A stretch of DNA of 64,000 bases, taken from the NCBI GenBank assembly GCA_045130275.1, contig JBGUPL010000081.1:62001-126000 (forward strand), read 5' to 3'. The notes below the pieces were generated by a model, which searched no databases, was not told where the DNA came from, and worked only from the letters and a program-made list of their open reading frames with translations. Shown one piece after another: positions 33,372 through 41,499 of this stretch (position 1 is its first letter; every line of letters begins with the position of its first letter). Made by a program: the position numbers and the translations under genes. Source of the stretch: F23-D06 sp045130275 (GTDB taxonomy: Bacteria > Bacteroidota > Bacteroidia > Bacteroidales > WCHB1-69).

Positions 33372-33902
33372 AAACTGCTGCGCAGCCGCCCGGAACCGGA
33401 TAATATACTAGTGTTCGGTGGTACAACCCTGATTGGGCTGTTTTTCTGCTTCACGGCGTTTTATTTTGTGATTTCCGAGATAATAGAAATCGGATGGCAG
33501 GGATTAGACGGTTTTGGGCCGTTTTTAAAACTTTTTATCCAGGCGTTCATCATCTGCGGTATTCCCATCGCTTACACGCTAATGGTTTTGGATATGCTGA
33601 TTTGGCAGATAAAAGGCGAGGAACTTGTCACCTATTCGGACGAGGACTTGCTCATCCAGCATAAGAGTCTGTTCAGCGGGGAGTGGCGGATTCCGTGGGA
33701 CTGCATCCTGGAAGTGAAAGCATATTCTTATCCGTGGTACAAATTTAAAGGGAGAGATGGGGACGAAACACTTTGTCTGACTTACAAAAACGCGAAAGGC
33801 AAGACCAAAAAGGTGCGGTTCGGACTGTTGCTCAACGAAGACCAGCAGGAGATTGTTGTAGAGCGCATTAAGGAGCTGTGCGTGAAGAACTTCGGAAAAT
33901 AA
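33324..33902 (+). CDS. Hypothetical membrane protein with a galM-derived N-terminus
   Basis: The 192-residue protein has two transmembrane helices (about 30-52, LVFGGTTLIGLFFCFTAFYFV, and about 70-95, LFIQAFIICGIPIAYTLMVL) followed by a cytoplasmic beta-rich domain (EELVTYSDEDLLIQHKSLF, SGEWRIPWDCILEVKAYSYPW) like the PH-type modules of small membrane proteins. Its first 16 residues are the GalM start, not shared with any expected homologue, so the gene was probably joined to the galM translation start. A decayed copy lies at 35664-35811. Function unknown. Confidence 0.75.
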   Translation: MPTNPESDKNELDGRTKLLRSRPEPDNILVFGGTTLIGLFFCFTAFYFVISEIIEIGWQGLDGFGPFLKLFIQAFIICGIPIAYTLMVLDMLIWQIKGEELVTYSDEDLLIQHKSLFSGEWRIPWDCILEVKAYSYPWYKFKGRDGDETLCLTYKNAKGKTKKVRFGLLLNEDQQEIVVERIKELCVKNFGK

Positions 33903-33917
33903 TAATAGGCGATAGGT

Positions 33918-34241
33918 CTATTCCAATTCCGACAAACGATATGGGATGCTATTGGGATCTTGGTAATTGTTCCAAACGGCAAGAATAGTCACTTTGTCGG
34001 ACTGAGGAGAATAAAAAACGGTAATTTGTCGAATGACAATCTTTCGAACTTCACAACCTTTGTATGTTGCACCTTCATATTGCTCTCCGATATGGGGGAA
34101 TGAGGCAAGCTGTTCGACATTATCCACTATTCTTCTGTAGGTTTTCCGGGCGGCTCCAAATCCAAACCTGCCAAGCACATATTCGATTTCGGCGTCAAGT
34201 TCGTTTTGAGCACCTCGCAACCACTCTATTTCAAAAACCAT
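33918..34241 (-). CDS. RelE/ParE-type toxin of a type II toxin-antitoxin pair
   Basis: The 107-residue protein begins MVFEIEWLRGAQNELDAEIEYVLGRFG and has ASFPHIGEQYEG, CEVRKIVIRQITVFYSP and KVTILAVWNNYQDP, the ParE/RelE beta-sheet pattern with the late WNNYQDP box. Toxins of this fold cut ribosome-bound mRNA (RelE) or poison gyrase (ParE); which one cannot be told. The ATG at 34241 is chosen because earlier in-frame sequence lies inside the antitoxin gene. It overlaps the antitoxin by 11 bases. Its last bases were included in the segment copied to 35811-35834. Confidence 0.85.
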   Translation of the reverse strand: MVFEIEWLRGAQNELDAEIEYVLGRFGFGAARKTYRRIVDNVEQLASFPHIGEQYEGATYKGCEVRKIVIRQITVFYSPQSDKVTILAVWNNYQDPNSIPYRLSELE

Positions 34242-34506
34242 ACTTCGAACGGATTGAATCAGAAACTTCCTGATGAGAGACCACAGACTCTTCACCAGCT
34301 TCAGCCCTACGGATGCGGTCAAGCAGAATGACCTGCATCTCCTCGGCGGTATGTGCATTGGGGGATGTGATAGGTGTGGCGGCAAGTTCCGAAATCAGCA
34401 GATTCACTTTGTCTTGGAGCCATTGGCCTATACTTTCACGAGTGGTGAGGTCGGGATTAATACGCCTCACGGTGGCATCATCTACATTTATTGTTACAGT
34501 ACACAT
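34231..34506 (-). CDS. Antitoxin of a type II toxin-antitoxin pair
   Basis: The 91-residue protein has a short N-terminal strand-helix-helix (TVTINVDDATVRRINPDLTTRESIGQWLQDKVN, about 3-35) like ribbon-helix-helix antitoxins and a disordered, charged tail (EEMQVILLDRIRRAEAGEESVVSHQEVSDSIRSKYGF) that would wrap the toxin. It precedes and overlaps the toxin gene, the usual order, and has a TACTTTTG promoter at 34532-34539. It should neutralise the toxin and repress the pair. Confidence 0.83.
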   Translation of the reverse strand: MCTVTINVDDATVRRINPDLTTRESIGQWLQDKVNLLISELAATPITSPNAHTAEEMQVILLDRIRRAEAGEESVVSHQEVSDSIRSKYGF

Positions 34507-34531
34507 AGTTTCTATATCCTGTTTCGAACCG

Positions 34532-34539
34532 CAAAAGTA
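34532..34539 (-). promoter_or_regulatory. -7 promoter element for the toxin-antitoxin pair
   Basis: The minus strand reads TACTTTTG then CGGTTCG, 25 bases before the antitoxin ATG. Confidence 0.6.
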
Positions 34540-34645
34540 CTATTTTTTCATTATACTACGACGCGTTAACGTAATTTAACACAGTCGGTCTCAAATCTCA
34601 GATTTCAGGAGATTTCCTTCTTGAAACTTGAAACCGAAAAAATAC

Positions 34646-34653
34646 TACTTTTG
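34646..34653 (+). promoter_or_regulatory. -7 promoter element for the 280-residue exported protein
   Basis: TACTTTTG followed by CCCTCCAAAAAG, 18 bases before the ATG at 34672. Confidence 0.65.
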
Positions 34654-34671
34654 CCCTCCAAAAAGAATGTT

Positions 34672-35514
34672 ATGAGACACAAACTGTTATTGTACGCCTT
34701 ATGCCTGCTCTTCCTCGCTGGCACGCCGCTCGCAGGGTCCGCGCAGGATCCTGGCCAAAGGGAGCTGTTGGAGCGGGCCTACGGCACAAAATCGTACGTC
34801 CTATTGGAACAGTTCTTCGACAACTGGCAGAAGGAATATACTGATAATGAGGCGGAAACACCCGACAAATGGGTCGCGGAAGCGCACAAGGTGTTCGCCG
34901 CAATGCTACGTCCGGATATTTCCTCGGAGATTGGGATTGAGGTATCAGGTCCTATTCTCGTAGTGCAGGGCTCTCTTGGAAGAATCGGTTGTGTGAAAGG
35001 AAATATGAAAGCCTTCAGGGACGGGAATTTGGACTCGACAATCTATTTCATTGTGGATTCTGCAATAGATTTCAGACCGAAATACCAACTTGAGAATTTG
35101 ACAACCGTCTATCTGACAGAAGGCTATAAATTGATTGTTGATGACTTTTTTTCGACCTTTTTCCCTGACCCCACGCTTTCTGACAGTTTATTTGATGATT
35201 TGACAAAAACAGATAGTGTTTGGAGTATAACAGACAATGTGAAAATTCCCTATGATGAATTTGAGGCAAAATTGAATGAACAATTCGCTCGAGAATCTTT
35301 TTTGAAAAACTATGCAGGTTCGATATATTGTTTTCACCTTGCTGCTCCTACAACCATTATCCCTTTTCTCACTATTGAAGAAATTGTATTTGACCGTTCG
35401 CTACATTATGCTGTTGTGACTTATAGTCAATGTATTTCTGGAGGAACTGTCGTGCTTAAGAAAGTAAAAAACAAATGGATTTTCGACCATCAGTATGAAT
35501 GGTGGATAGAGTAG
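34672..35514 (+). CDS. Exported protein of unknown function
   Basis: The 280-residue protein has a signal peptide (MRHKLLLYALCLLFLAGTPL... to AGSAQ, about residue 24). After a helical, GC-rich opening (RELLERAYGTKSYVLLEQFFDNWQKEY) the second two thirds is AT-rich and beta-structured (HYAVVTYSQCISGGTVVLKKVKNKWIFDHQYEWW), resembling the nuclear-transport-factor-like folds that end in a KNKWIF strand; that comparison is tentative. Base composition changes sharply near 34980. It lies inside the accessory islet, on its own promoter. Confidence 0.7.
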   Translation: MRHKLLLYALCLLFLAGTPLAGSAQDPGQRELLERAYGTKSYVLLEQFFDNWQKEYTDNEAETPDKWVAEAHKVFAAMLRPDISSEIGIEVSGPILVVQGSLGRIGCVKGNMKAFRDGNLDSTIYFIVDSAIDFRPKYQLENLTTVYLTEGYKLIVDDFFSTFFPDPTLSDSLFDDLTKTDSVWSITDNVKIPYDEFEAKLNEQFARESFLKNYAGSIYCFHLAAPTTIIPFLTIEEIVFDRSLHYAVVTYSQCISGGTVVLKKVKNKWIFDHQYEWWIE

Positions 35515-35663
35515 TTAGTATATTGTTTCAGACAATGGATCTTTTTTACTAAAGATTCTGGAGAATTACACCTGAACGAGACGAGATGATTTATAAACTA
35601 TACATAACAAAAATCATGTTGAATCTATTTTTATGAAGTATAATTCATAAAATTTATAATCCT

Positions 35664-35811
35664 ATGCCAACAAATCCCGATTCAGACAAAAATCGAGCTT
35701 GACGGCCGCACCAAACTGCTGCGGTTCGGACTGTTGCTCAACGAAGAACAGCAGGAGTTTGTCATAGAGCGCATTAAGGAGCTGTGCGTGAAGAACTTCG
35801 GGAAAAAATAA
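35664..35811 (+). pseudogene. Truncated copy of the 33324-33902 membrane protein gene
   Basis: From ATG 35664 the first 59 bases follow those of the gene at 33324, with one extra base (AAAATCGAGC against AAAACGAGC) that shifts the frame and stops it at 35700. The sequence then jumps from CTGCTGCG to GTTCGGACTGTTGCTC, matching a 435-base loss between two TGCG repeats in the parent (33379-33382 and 33814-33817). The end (RIKELCVKNFGK) and about 23 bases past the stop also match the parent, including the tail of the toxin gene. It is a dead remnant. Confidence 0.88.
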
Positions 35812-35839
35812 CAGGCGATAGGTCTATTCCAATAAAGTG

Positions 35840-35847
35840 TACTTTTG
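35840..35847 (+). promoter_or_regulatory. -7 promoter element for the 227-residue membrane protein
   Basis: TACTTTTG followed by CCGACTGAAAAAATC, 21 bases before the ATG at 35869. Confidence 0.65.
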
Positions 35848-35868
35848 CCGACTGAAAAAATCAATGGT

Positions 35869-36552
35869 ATGGAAGTATCCCACAAGTCAAATTCCGTGAC
35901 CATCCGCAGAATCTTGGGCATCACTGCGCTGGTGTGCTGGGCCATCGTCATCGTGCCTTGGATTATCCTGCCGATTGGCGACAGATTGGCGTGGCAGTTG
36001 CAGCATTGGTCCTTGATTCCGGCCTCTGTTTTCACAATAGTGTATGCTATCTTGTTTACTATTAGGGTTAACAAAGACATTTGTCAGGATGAAAATAAAA
36101 TTCTATATGTAGTAAGGATAAGGAATTGGTCGGTGTGCTGCATGGCAGTGATAATATGCGTAGCTTTCTTCCTCGTTGCCATACTTAAGGCCGACCATAA
36201 GGTGTGGAGCGACGGCAAGTACGTTATATATGGCTATAAAGTATCTGATGATGAAAATGGCGGCTTCCGCATCCCATCGATATTTGTTTTTTACGAACGG
36301 AAAGGTATTGTGGATGATAGATTGGGTATGATCGGTGACATGCGGCAATATCTGTTCAACACTGGGGATATGAGCCGAGTACAAAAGGTTGATTATACCA
36401 TCTATGAAACGCTCGATCTGATAAAGGAAGAGATGGATTATGTGCCATACGGCAGCGACAGTGTGCGTCATCTCACTTCCTTTTACCGTTTAAGTGACAC
36501 ACATTATTACGAGCAAATTCAGAATGAATCGCTTTTTGAACTTATAAAATAG
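35869..36552 (+). CDS. Hypothetical membrane protein
   Basis: The 227-residue protein has three hydrophobic helices near the N-terminus (about 16-38, ILGITALVCWAIVIVPWIILPIG; 48-65, SLIPASVFTIVYAILF; 85-105, SVCCMAVIICVAFFLVAIL) and an exported or cytoplasmic C-terminal part without known motifs (KYVIYGYKVSDDENGGFRIPS, ESLFELIK). The ATG at 35869 follows the promoter; an earlier in-frame TTG at 35845 lies inside the promoter. It ends eight bases before galM, so the two may be co-transcribed. Function unknown. Confidence 0.65.
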   Translation: MEVSHKSNSVTIRRILGITALVCWAIVIVPWIILPIGDRLAWQLQHWSLIPASVFTIVYAILFTIRVNKDICQDENKILYVVRIRNWSVCCMAVIICVAFFLVAILKADHKVWSDGKYVIYGYKVSDDENGGFRIPSIFVFYERKGIVDDRLGMIGDMRQYLFNTGDMSRVQKVDYTIYETLDLIKEEMDYVPYGSDSVRHLTSFYRLSDTHYYEQIQNESLFELIK

Positions 36553-36560
36553 GAACTTCT

Positions 36561-36608
36561 ATGCCAACAAACCCCAAATCAAACCCAAACGAGCTTGACG
36601 GCCGCACC
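36561..36608 (+). repeat. galM start cassette, right copy
   Basis: These are the first 48 bases of galM, repeated at 33324-33371 and, in decayed form, at 35664. The DGRTxxLFxLKN continuation is normal for GalM, so this is likely the source copy. Confidence 0.8.
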
Positions 36609-37628
36609 ATCAACCTTTTCACACTGAAAAACGCCCACGGCCTCCGGGCCACTGTCACCAACCTTGGCGGACGCGTCGTGTCGCTGTTCGTGCCCGACAA
36701 AAACGGTGTCCTGCGCGATGTCGTGCTCGGTTTTGAAAACGTGGAAGATTACCTCCCCGAAAACCACCGTTCCGACTTCGGGGCGGTCATCGGACGGTAC
36801 GCCAACCGGCTGAATAACGGTCAGATAACGATTGACGGGAAAACGTACCAGCTGCCGCAGAACGATGGCAAGAACTGTCTGCACGGCGGTCCCAACGGCT
36901 GGCAGTACCGCATCTTCAATGTTGAGGAAGTGGGCGACAACCGACTCGTGCTGAGCTTGGTCAGCGAGGACGGCGACAGCGGGTTCCCGGGCAATGTGTG
37001 CGCCCGCGTCACCTACATGCTGACGGACGACAATGCGCTGGATATTCAGTATGAGGCGGTTACGGACGAACCAACGGTCATCAACATGACCAACCACAGC
37101 TACTTCAACCTCAACGGCGACGCTTCCACCGACATCCTCAACCATCTGCTGACCATCGATGCCGACCGCTACACCCCGATTGGCGAAACCTTCATCCCCA
37201 CGGGCGAGTTGGCATCCGTGGAGGGTACGCCGATGGATTTCCGGCAACCCAAGCCGATCGGTCGCGACATCTCTGCCGACTTCGAACAGCTGCGCATCGG
37301 GCGCGGCTACGACCACAATTGGGTGCTGAACACGAAGGGCGACGATTCCCGCCCGTGCGCGCACTTGGAGAGTCCCGTAACGGGCATTGTCTTAGAGGTT
37401 TACACCACCGAACCGGGAATGCAGGTCTATACCGGCAACTTCCTCGACGGCACGGTGACAGGCAAGTACGGAAACATCTATCAGCAGCGGGCCGCCGTCT
37501 GCCTCGAAACGCAAAAGTTCCCAGATTCGCCGAACCAACATTGGCCGGAATCGGATGCTTTCTTGCGACCGGGGAAGACGTACTGCAGCCACACGAAATT
37601 CACGTTCGATACCGTTAACGTAATCTAA
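36561..37628 (+). CDS. galM: Aldose 1-epimerase (mutarotase)
   Basis: The 355-residue protein shows the GalM signature blocks: RATVTNLGGRVVSLFVPDKNG, GAVIGRYANRLNNGQITIDGK, LHGGPNGWQYRIFNV with the conserved H, TNHSYFNLNGDAS (catalytic histidine, about residue 180) and late YTTEPGMQVYTGNFLDG with the catalytic-glutamate block AAVCLETQKFPDSPNQ. It converts between alpha and beta anomers of glucose and galactose, fitting the nearby GH97. It overlaps the convergent peptide-binding lipoprotein gene by 14 bases. Confidence 0.94.
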   Translation: MPTNPKSNPNELDGRTINLFTLKNAHGLRATVTNLGGRVVSLFVPDKNGVLRDVVLGFENVEDYLPENHRSDFGAVIGRYANRLNNGQITIDGKTYQLPQNDGKNCLHGGPNGWQYRIFNVEEVGDNRLVLSLVSEDGDSGFPGNVCARVTYMLTDDNALDIQYEAVTDEPTVINMTNHSYFNLNGDASTDILNHLLTIDADRYTPIGETFIPTGELASVEGTPMDFRQPKPIGRDISADFEQLRIGRGYDHNWVLNTKGDDSRPCAHLESPVTGIVLEVYTTEPGMQVYTGNFLDGTVTGKYGNIYQQRAAVCLETQKFPDSPNQHWPESDAFLRPGKTYCSHTKFTFDTVNVI

Positions 37629-39252
37629 CCCTCCGAAGGTCGAGCATATTCACGGGGTTCACGCCCATTCCTTCCACGTTTTTCTGCACAAAACGAGCCA
37701 CTTTGTCATAGTATAATACGACGAAGGGTGCGTCAGCTACCAATAGAGAGTCCATTTCGATATAATATTCGGTACGGATCGAATCATCGGTGCAACGCTG
37801 CGATTTTTCGTATAATTGGTCGAATTTCGGGTTGACGTAGTGGGTGTAGTTGGAACCTGCGGGCAGGATATTTTTGGAGTAGAATAGTGACATCTGGTTC
37901 TCTGCGTCAGGGTAGTCGCAGATCCATGAACCGCGGAAGAAGGGCAGCTGGTAACTACGCATCATCTCCCGTTGTTGCGCCGGTTGCGCGATATCGAGGT
38001 TCAGCGTGATCCCAATCTCCCCTAATTCGTGCTGGATGTATTGGCAAAGGTCGGCATACTGCGCCGAAACGGTGAGTGTAATGGCCGGAAGCCCTTTCCC
38101 GTTTGGGTAGCCCGCATCCGCCAACAGTTGCAAGGCTTTTTGCGGGTTATAGTTATATCCGCCGGTACGTTCGGGGTTATACGACGGCATCCCGCGCGGC
38201 ACGAAACCGCCGTCGCCAGCGTATCCCATATTGTTGCGAAGGTACTTCATCATCTTTTCTCGGTCGAAACCGTAGTTGATGGCCTGTCGTATCCGCTTGT
38301 CTTTCAAAGGGTTGCTTTTGTCCGTGGGTTTCAAGTTGAATCCTAAATACTCCGTGTTGAGGTATGGTCCGGTAATGAGCTTGATTTTGTCTGCGTATTC
38401 GGGGTTCAAACGGCCGTCCTTGGTGAGCAGCGCATCTTTGTAACTCGGGTCCACCCCGGACATGAAATCCAACGAACCCTTCATGAACTCCATGAATACG
38501 GATTGTCTATCGACAATAAACGAAACTGCAACCGCATCGATATATGGCAGTCGGTTGCCTGCGGAATCTGTCTCGAAATAGTTAGGGTTCTTGCGCATGA
38601 CGAGTTTTACGCCCTCCTCCCAAAGTTGCATCTGAAAAGGCCCGGTGCCGACGGGGAATTTGCGAAAATCCTTGCCGTAGTGTTTCACCACCTCCCGAGG
38701 TACCACAGAGCAGTATTTCATTGCCAGAATGCCTAGGAACGGCGGAAACGGTTCTGTGAGTTCGATTTGTAAAACAGTGTCGTTCAGTGCTTTAAATGCA
38801 GGAATACCGTTTTTGTCGCGTTTCACCTTCTGAAAAATCCACGCCCCCGGCGATGCCACTTCGGGATCGAGAATGCGGCCCAGACTATAGACAAAATCTT
38901 CCGCTGTGACATAACGGGGAGTCTCAAATGGATAATAGTCTGTTTGATGGAACTGCACGTCATTGCGAAGCACGAACGTGTAGGTTTTCCCATCTTCGGA
39001 AATCGTCCAGCTTTTCGCGATGGCCGGGACTACCCGCAGTTGGTCGTCCATATCGACCAACCCGTTATAGAGCTGGTTGCAAGGCCAGATGGTAGATTGC
39101 CCGGACGCAAAAGCCGGGTCAAGGCTCAGAATGCCTGAAGACTCGTTATAGTGGAAAATCTGTTTGTCTGGATGGTTGAATTTTGTTTTGCAGGAAGCAA
39201 GCAAAATGCTGGCTGCCAGTATAATAAATGTATATAGAGTAATGCGTTTCAT
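37615..39252 (-). CDS. Peptide-binding lipoprotein of an ABC importer (family 5 solute-binding protein)
   Basis: The 545-residue protein begins MKRITLYTFIILAASILLASC, a lipoprotein signal with lipobox LASC (residue 21). The body matches DppA/OppA-type proteins: DGKTYTFVLRNDVQFHQTDY, YVTAEDFVYSLGRILDPEVASPG, GTGPFQMQLWEEGVKLVMRKNPNYF and RIRQAINYGFDREKMMKYL. It binds oligopeptides, possibly murein peptides given its operon. No permease or ATPase genes are adjacent. It starts one base after the M23 peptidase stop, so translation is linked, and its end overlaps galM on the other strand. Confidence 0.9.
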   Translation of the reverse strand: MKRITLYTFIILAASILLASCKTKFNHPDKQIFHYNESSGILSLDPAFASGQSTIWPCNQLYNGLVDMDDQLRVVPAIAKSWTISEDGKTYTFVLRNDVQFHQTDYYPFETPRYVTAEDFVYSLGRILDPEVASPGAWIFQKVKRDKNGIPAFKALNDTVLQIELTEPFPPFLGILAMKYCSVVPREVVKHYGKDFRKFPVGTGPFQMQLWEEGVKLVMRKNPNYFETDSAGNRLPYIDAVAVSFIVDRQSVFMEFMKGSLDFMSGVDPSYKDALLTKDGRLNPEYADKIKLITGPYLNTEYLGFNLKPTDKSNPLKDKRIRQAINYGFDREKMMKYLRNNMGYAGDGGFVPRGMPSYNPERTGGYNYNPQKALQLLADAGYPNGKGLPAITLTVSAQYADLCQYIQHELGEIGITLNLDIAQPAQQREMMRSYQLPFFRGSWICDYPDAENQMSLFYSKNILPAGSNYTHYVNPKFDQLYEKSQRCTDDSIRTEYYIEMDSLLVADAPFVVLYYDKVARFVQKNVEGMGVNPVNMLDLRRVRLR

Positions 39253-39253
39253 G

Positions 39254-40216
39254 TTAAGAAAGAGCCTGGTTGACCTTCTTGGAGGACTCCAACAGGGAGT
39301 TGTACTCCTCTGGGGTGATGTCAATGTAGAAATAGTAAATCGGATTCACCGGCTGCCCGTTCTTGATCACCTCGTAATGCAAATGCGAACCGGAGGACAT
39401 GCCCGTGGAACCTACATAACCGATCAGTTGTCCGCGTTTCACTTTTTGACCGGGCCTTACAGCAGCCTTTGACATGTGTGCATAAAGTGTTTGGTAGGAG
39501 TAGCCGTGGTTGATCAAAACGCAAATGCCGTAACCGGATCCCGGGTGTTCGCGCGAGACCGTTCCGTCGGCGGTGGCGTAGATTGGCGTGCCCTTCGGGG
39601 CGGCGATGTCAATGCCCGTATGGTTGCGTAACGTCTTTAGGATAGGGTGATAGCGTTTGCCGAAACCAGAGGTGATTGTGTACATGTTTTTCAGCGGACG
39701 GATGGCAGGAATGGCTGCCAACATCTTTGCCTTGGAGTTCGCAATCCGTTCCAACGTGTCCAGCGACCGGGTCTGCACGGCCAGCCTGACCACCAGTTGG
39801 TCTGCTTTCTTGTTGGCAGCTTTCAGCAGTGAATTGGCTTCTGAACGAGACAAACTGTCAAAGCGTGTGTCTTCGACCAAAAGCGGGTATCGTTCGCTTG
39901 CGGGTACTGGATCCGCTTCAAAAACATTGCGGTAGATGTTGTCATCCCGGTCCTCAATGTCCGCTAACACTTCTGACATAACATCCAAACGGGCGGTCAG
40001 ATAGTCCACTTCTTCTTTCAGTTCGTTGTTCTCCTTCTCCATGATCTTAACCTTTGGGGAGTCGATGAAATAGAAAGCTATCCAGACAAACACCAACGCG
40101 AAGGCCACGCCGCTGGCAAACACCCATGCTATTCGTTTGAAAAGGTGTTTGAAGCTGACCTTGACTTTCTCGTAGGTGAGCGTTTTGGGGTTGAAGTGGT
40201 AAAAGGACTTAGGCAT
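39254..40216 (-). CDS. Membrane-anchored M23 murein endopeptidase
   Basis: The 320-residue protein has a basic N-terminus, one transmembrane helix (about 30-50, WVFASGVAFALVFVWIAFYF), a coiled coil (about 58-85) and a C-terminal M23 (LytM) domain with zinc ligands in RNHTGIDIAAPKGTPIYA (HxxxD) and SGSHLHYEVIKNG (HxH). It cleaves peptide cross-links or acts as an activator of amidases. The start MPKSFYHF (40216) is used; an ATG five codons earlier would overlap the upstream gene. It is the fourth gene of the ddl operon. Confidence 0.92.
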   Translation of the reverse strand: MPKSFYHFNPKTLTYEKVKVSFKHLFKRIAWVFASGVAFALVFVWIAFYFIDSPKVKIMEKENNELKEEVDYLTARLDVMSEVLADIEDRDDNIYRNVFEADPVPASERYPLLVEDTRFDSLSRSEANSLLKAANKKADQLVVRLAVQTRSLDTLERIANSKAKMLAAIPAIRPLKNMYTITSGFGKRYHPILKTLRNHTGIDIAAPKGTPIYATADGTVSREHPGSGYGICVLINHGYSYQTLYAHMSKAAVRPGQKVKRGQLIGYVGSTGMSSGSHLHYEVIKNGQPVNPIYYFYIDITPEEYNSLLESSKKVNQALS

Positions 40217-40221
40217 TTCCG

Positions 40222-41487
40222 CTAATTGCAACCGATACAGATTTGATCGCCCACTCCATAACTGTTGATATTGCCGCTGTTCCGCTTGATGAGAATTTTC
40301 AATTGGATACCATAACGTTGGGCGATATACCGGTATGTGTCGCCTTCTTGAAGGATATGGTACGGGATAGTGGACTTGGTACTTTTCATTTCAAGGTAAA
40401 TAACCTCATCCTCGATGGGCTCTGATCCATCATACACGTCGTTGTAAAGGCGCAGGTTCTTTTCTGTCAACTGCAGTGAGGCGGCCAGTTTCTGATAAGT
40501 ATCCCCGGCACGTGCCAAAATGAATTTGGTTTTGTTGTTTTCGTAAACAGGACGGCTCGTGTAGGGATAATATGCTGATTTGTAAGGGACTGAATACGGG
40601 TCAAGCACAAAAACATTCAGTCCATTCACCTTCTCGGGTTGTTTGGAAACTTGGCTTTCGGTGGCTTGTGTGGGCTGCGAAGGTTGTGGCTGCACTGTGG
40701 TGGTTTTCGGTTTCTCGTTTTTCTCCACAATCACTTGGATGCCATTCACTTCCATCGTGTCTGCCTTGGCAGTCTGTTTCGGAGTGTCAGCTGGTTTGGC
40801 AATGGCAGACTCGGTCTGTTTCACCTCCTCCTGCTTTGGGGAGGTGGCAACGGGAGTGTTCACCTCAGTCTGATTTTGCGCCACAGAGGGCTTCTGCTCC
40901 ACTCCAGTGCGTTCCGGTTGTGGCTTTTGCATAGCATGGAGTGCTGTGGTGTCACCCAACTTTTGCGCCACTTTGCGGTCATAATGCATCAGATAATATT
41001 TCTCGATGATGGAAACAAGCGTGTCAGCATATTTTGGGTTGCCCGAAAAACCGGCTTCGAGAAGGCCGTTGGCCCACGACTTGTAATCCGTTATGGGATA
41101 ATAAAACAATTTCACATAGCGGCTGCGGGTGGACAGAAACAGCGAGTGGTCACGGTAGGAGTCGGCATCCGTGGCGTATTTTCGGTAGCAATTTTCGTGA
41201 TTCTTGTCGGCGGGACGGAAATAGGTTTCCCCCGTCCACTCCTGCGTGTGGCACATGATGGCAAAATGGTTGTGGCATTCGCGCACCAGGTCGTTGGTGC
41301 CGGCCTGTGACGCATAGATGGCCTGGGCCAGCGTGATGCTGGCGGGAACACCATACAATTCCATCTCTTGCATCGCAAGATCCTTGTAGTCATCAATATA
41401 GTCATAAATGCGGTCTTCCATCGTATATTGGGCGGATACGACGGTCATCAGGCACAAGCCTGTCAAAAAACAGAATATTTTTTTCAT
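40222..41487 (-). CDS. Glucosaminidase-like LysM protein lacking the catalytic glutamate
   Basis: The 421-residue protein has a signal peptide (to VVSAQ, residue 20), a GH73/FlgJ-type domain (about 25-165), a Pro/Gln/Thr-rich linker (about 185-290) and two C-terminal LysM modules (ILARAGDTYQKLAASLQL, HILQEGDTYRYIAQRYGIQ) that bind glycan chains. Where the paralogue at 41500 has IYESACG, this protein has IYASQAG: the catalytic glutamate position (residue 59) is alanine. It is therefore probably a non-cutting binder or regulator, though another acid could serve. It is 12 bases downstream of its paralogue. Confidence 0.88.
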   Translation of the reverse strand: MKKIFCFLTGLCLMTVVSAQYTMEDRIYDYIDDYKDLAMQEMELYGVPASITLAQAIYASQAGTNDLVRECHNHFAIMCHTQEWTGETYFRPADKNHENCYRKYATDADSYRDHSLFLSTRSRYVKLFYYPITDYKSWANGLLEAGFSGNPKYADTLVSIIEKYYLMHYDRKVAQKLGDTTALHAMQKPQPERTGVEQKPSVAQNQTEVNTPVATSPKQEEVKQTESAIAKPADTPKQTAKADTMEVNGIQVIVEKNEKPKTTTVQPQPSQPTQATESQVSKQPEKVNGLNVFVLDPYSVPYKSAYYPYTSRPVYENNKTKFILARAGDTYQKLAASLQLTEKNLRLYNDVYDGSEPIEDEVIYLEMKSTKSTIPYHILQEGDTYRYIAQRYGIQLKILIKRNSGNINSYGVGDQICIGCN

Positions 41488-41499
41488 CGTTTCAAAATA

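Noticed and set aside
33324..36608. Insertion sequence or integrative element with transposase
   Set aside because: No transposase, integrase or inverted termini were found; only the direct galM cassettes bound the region.
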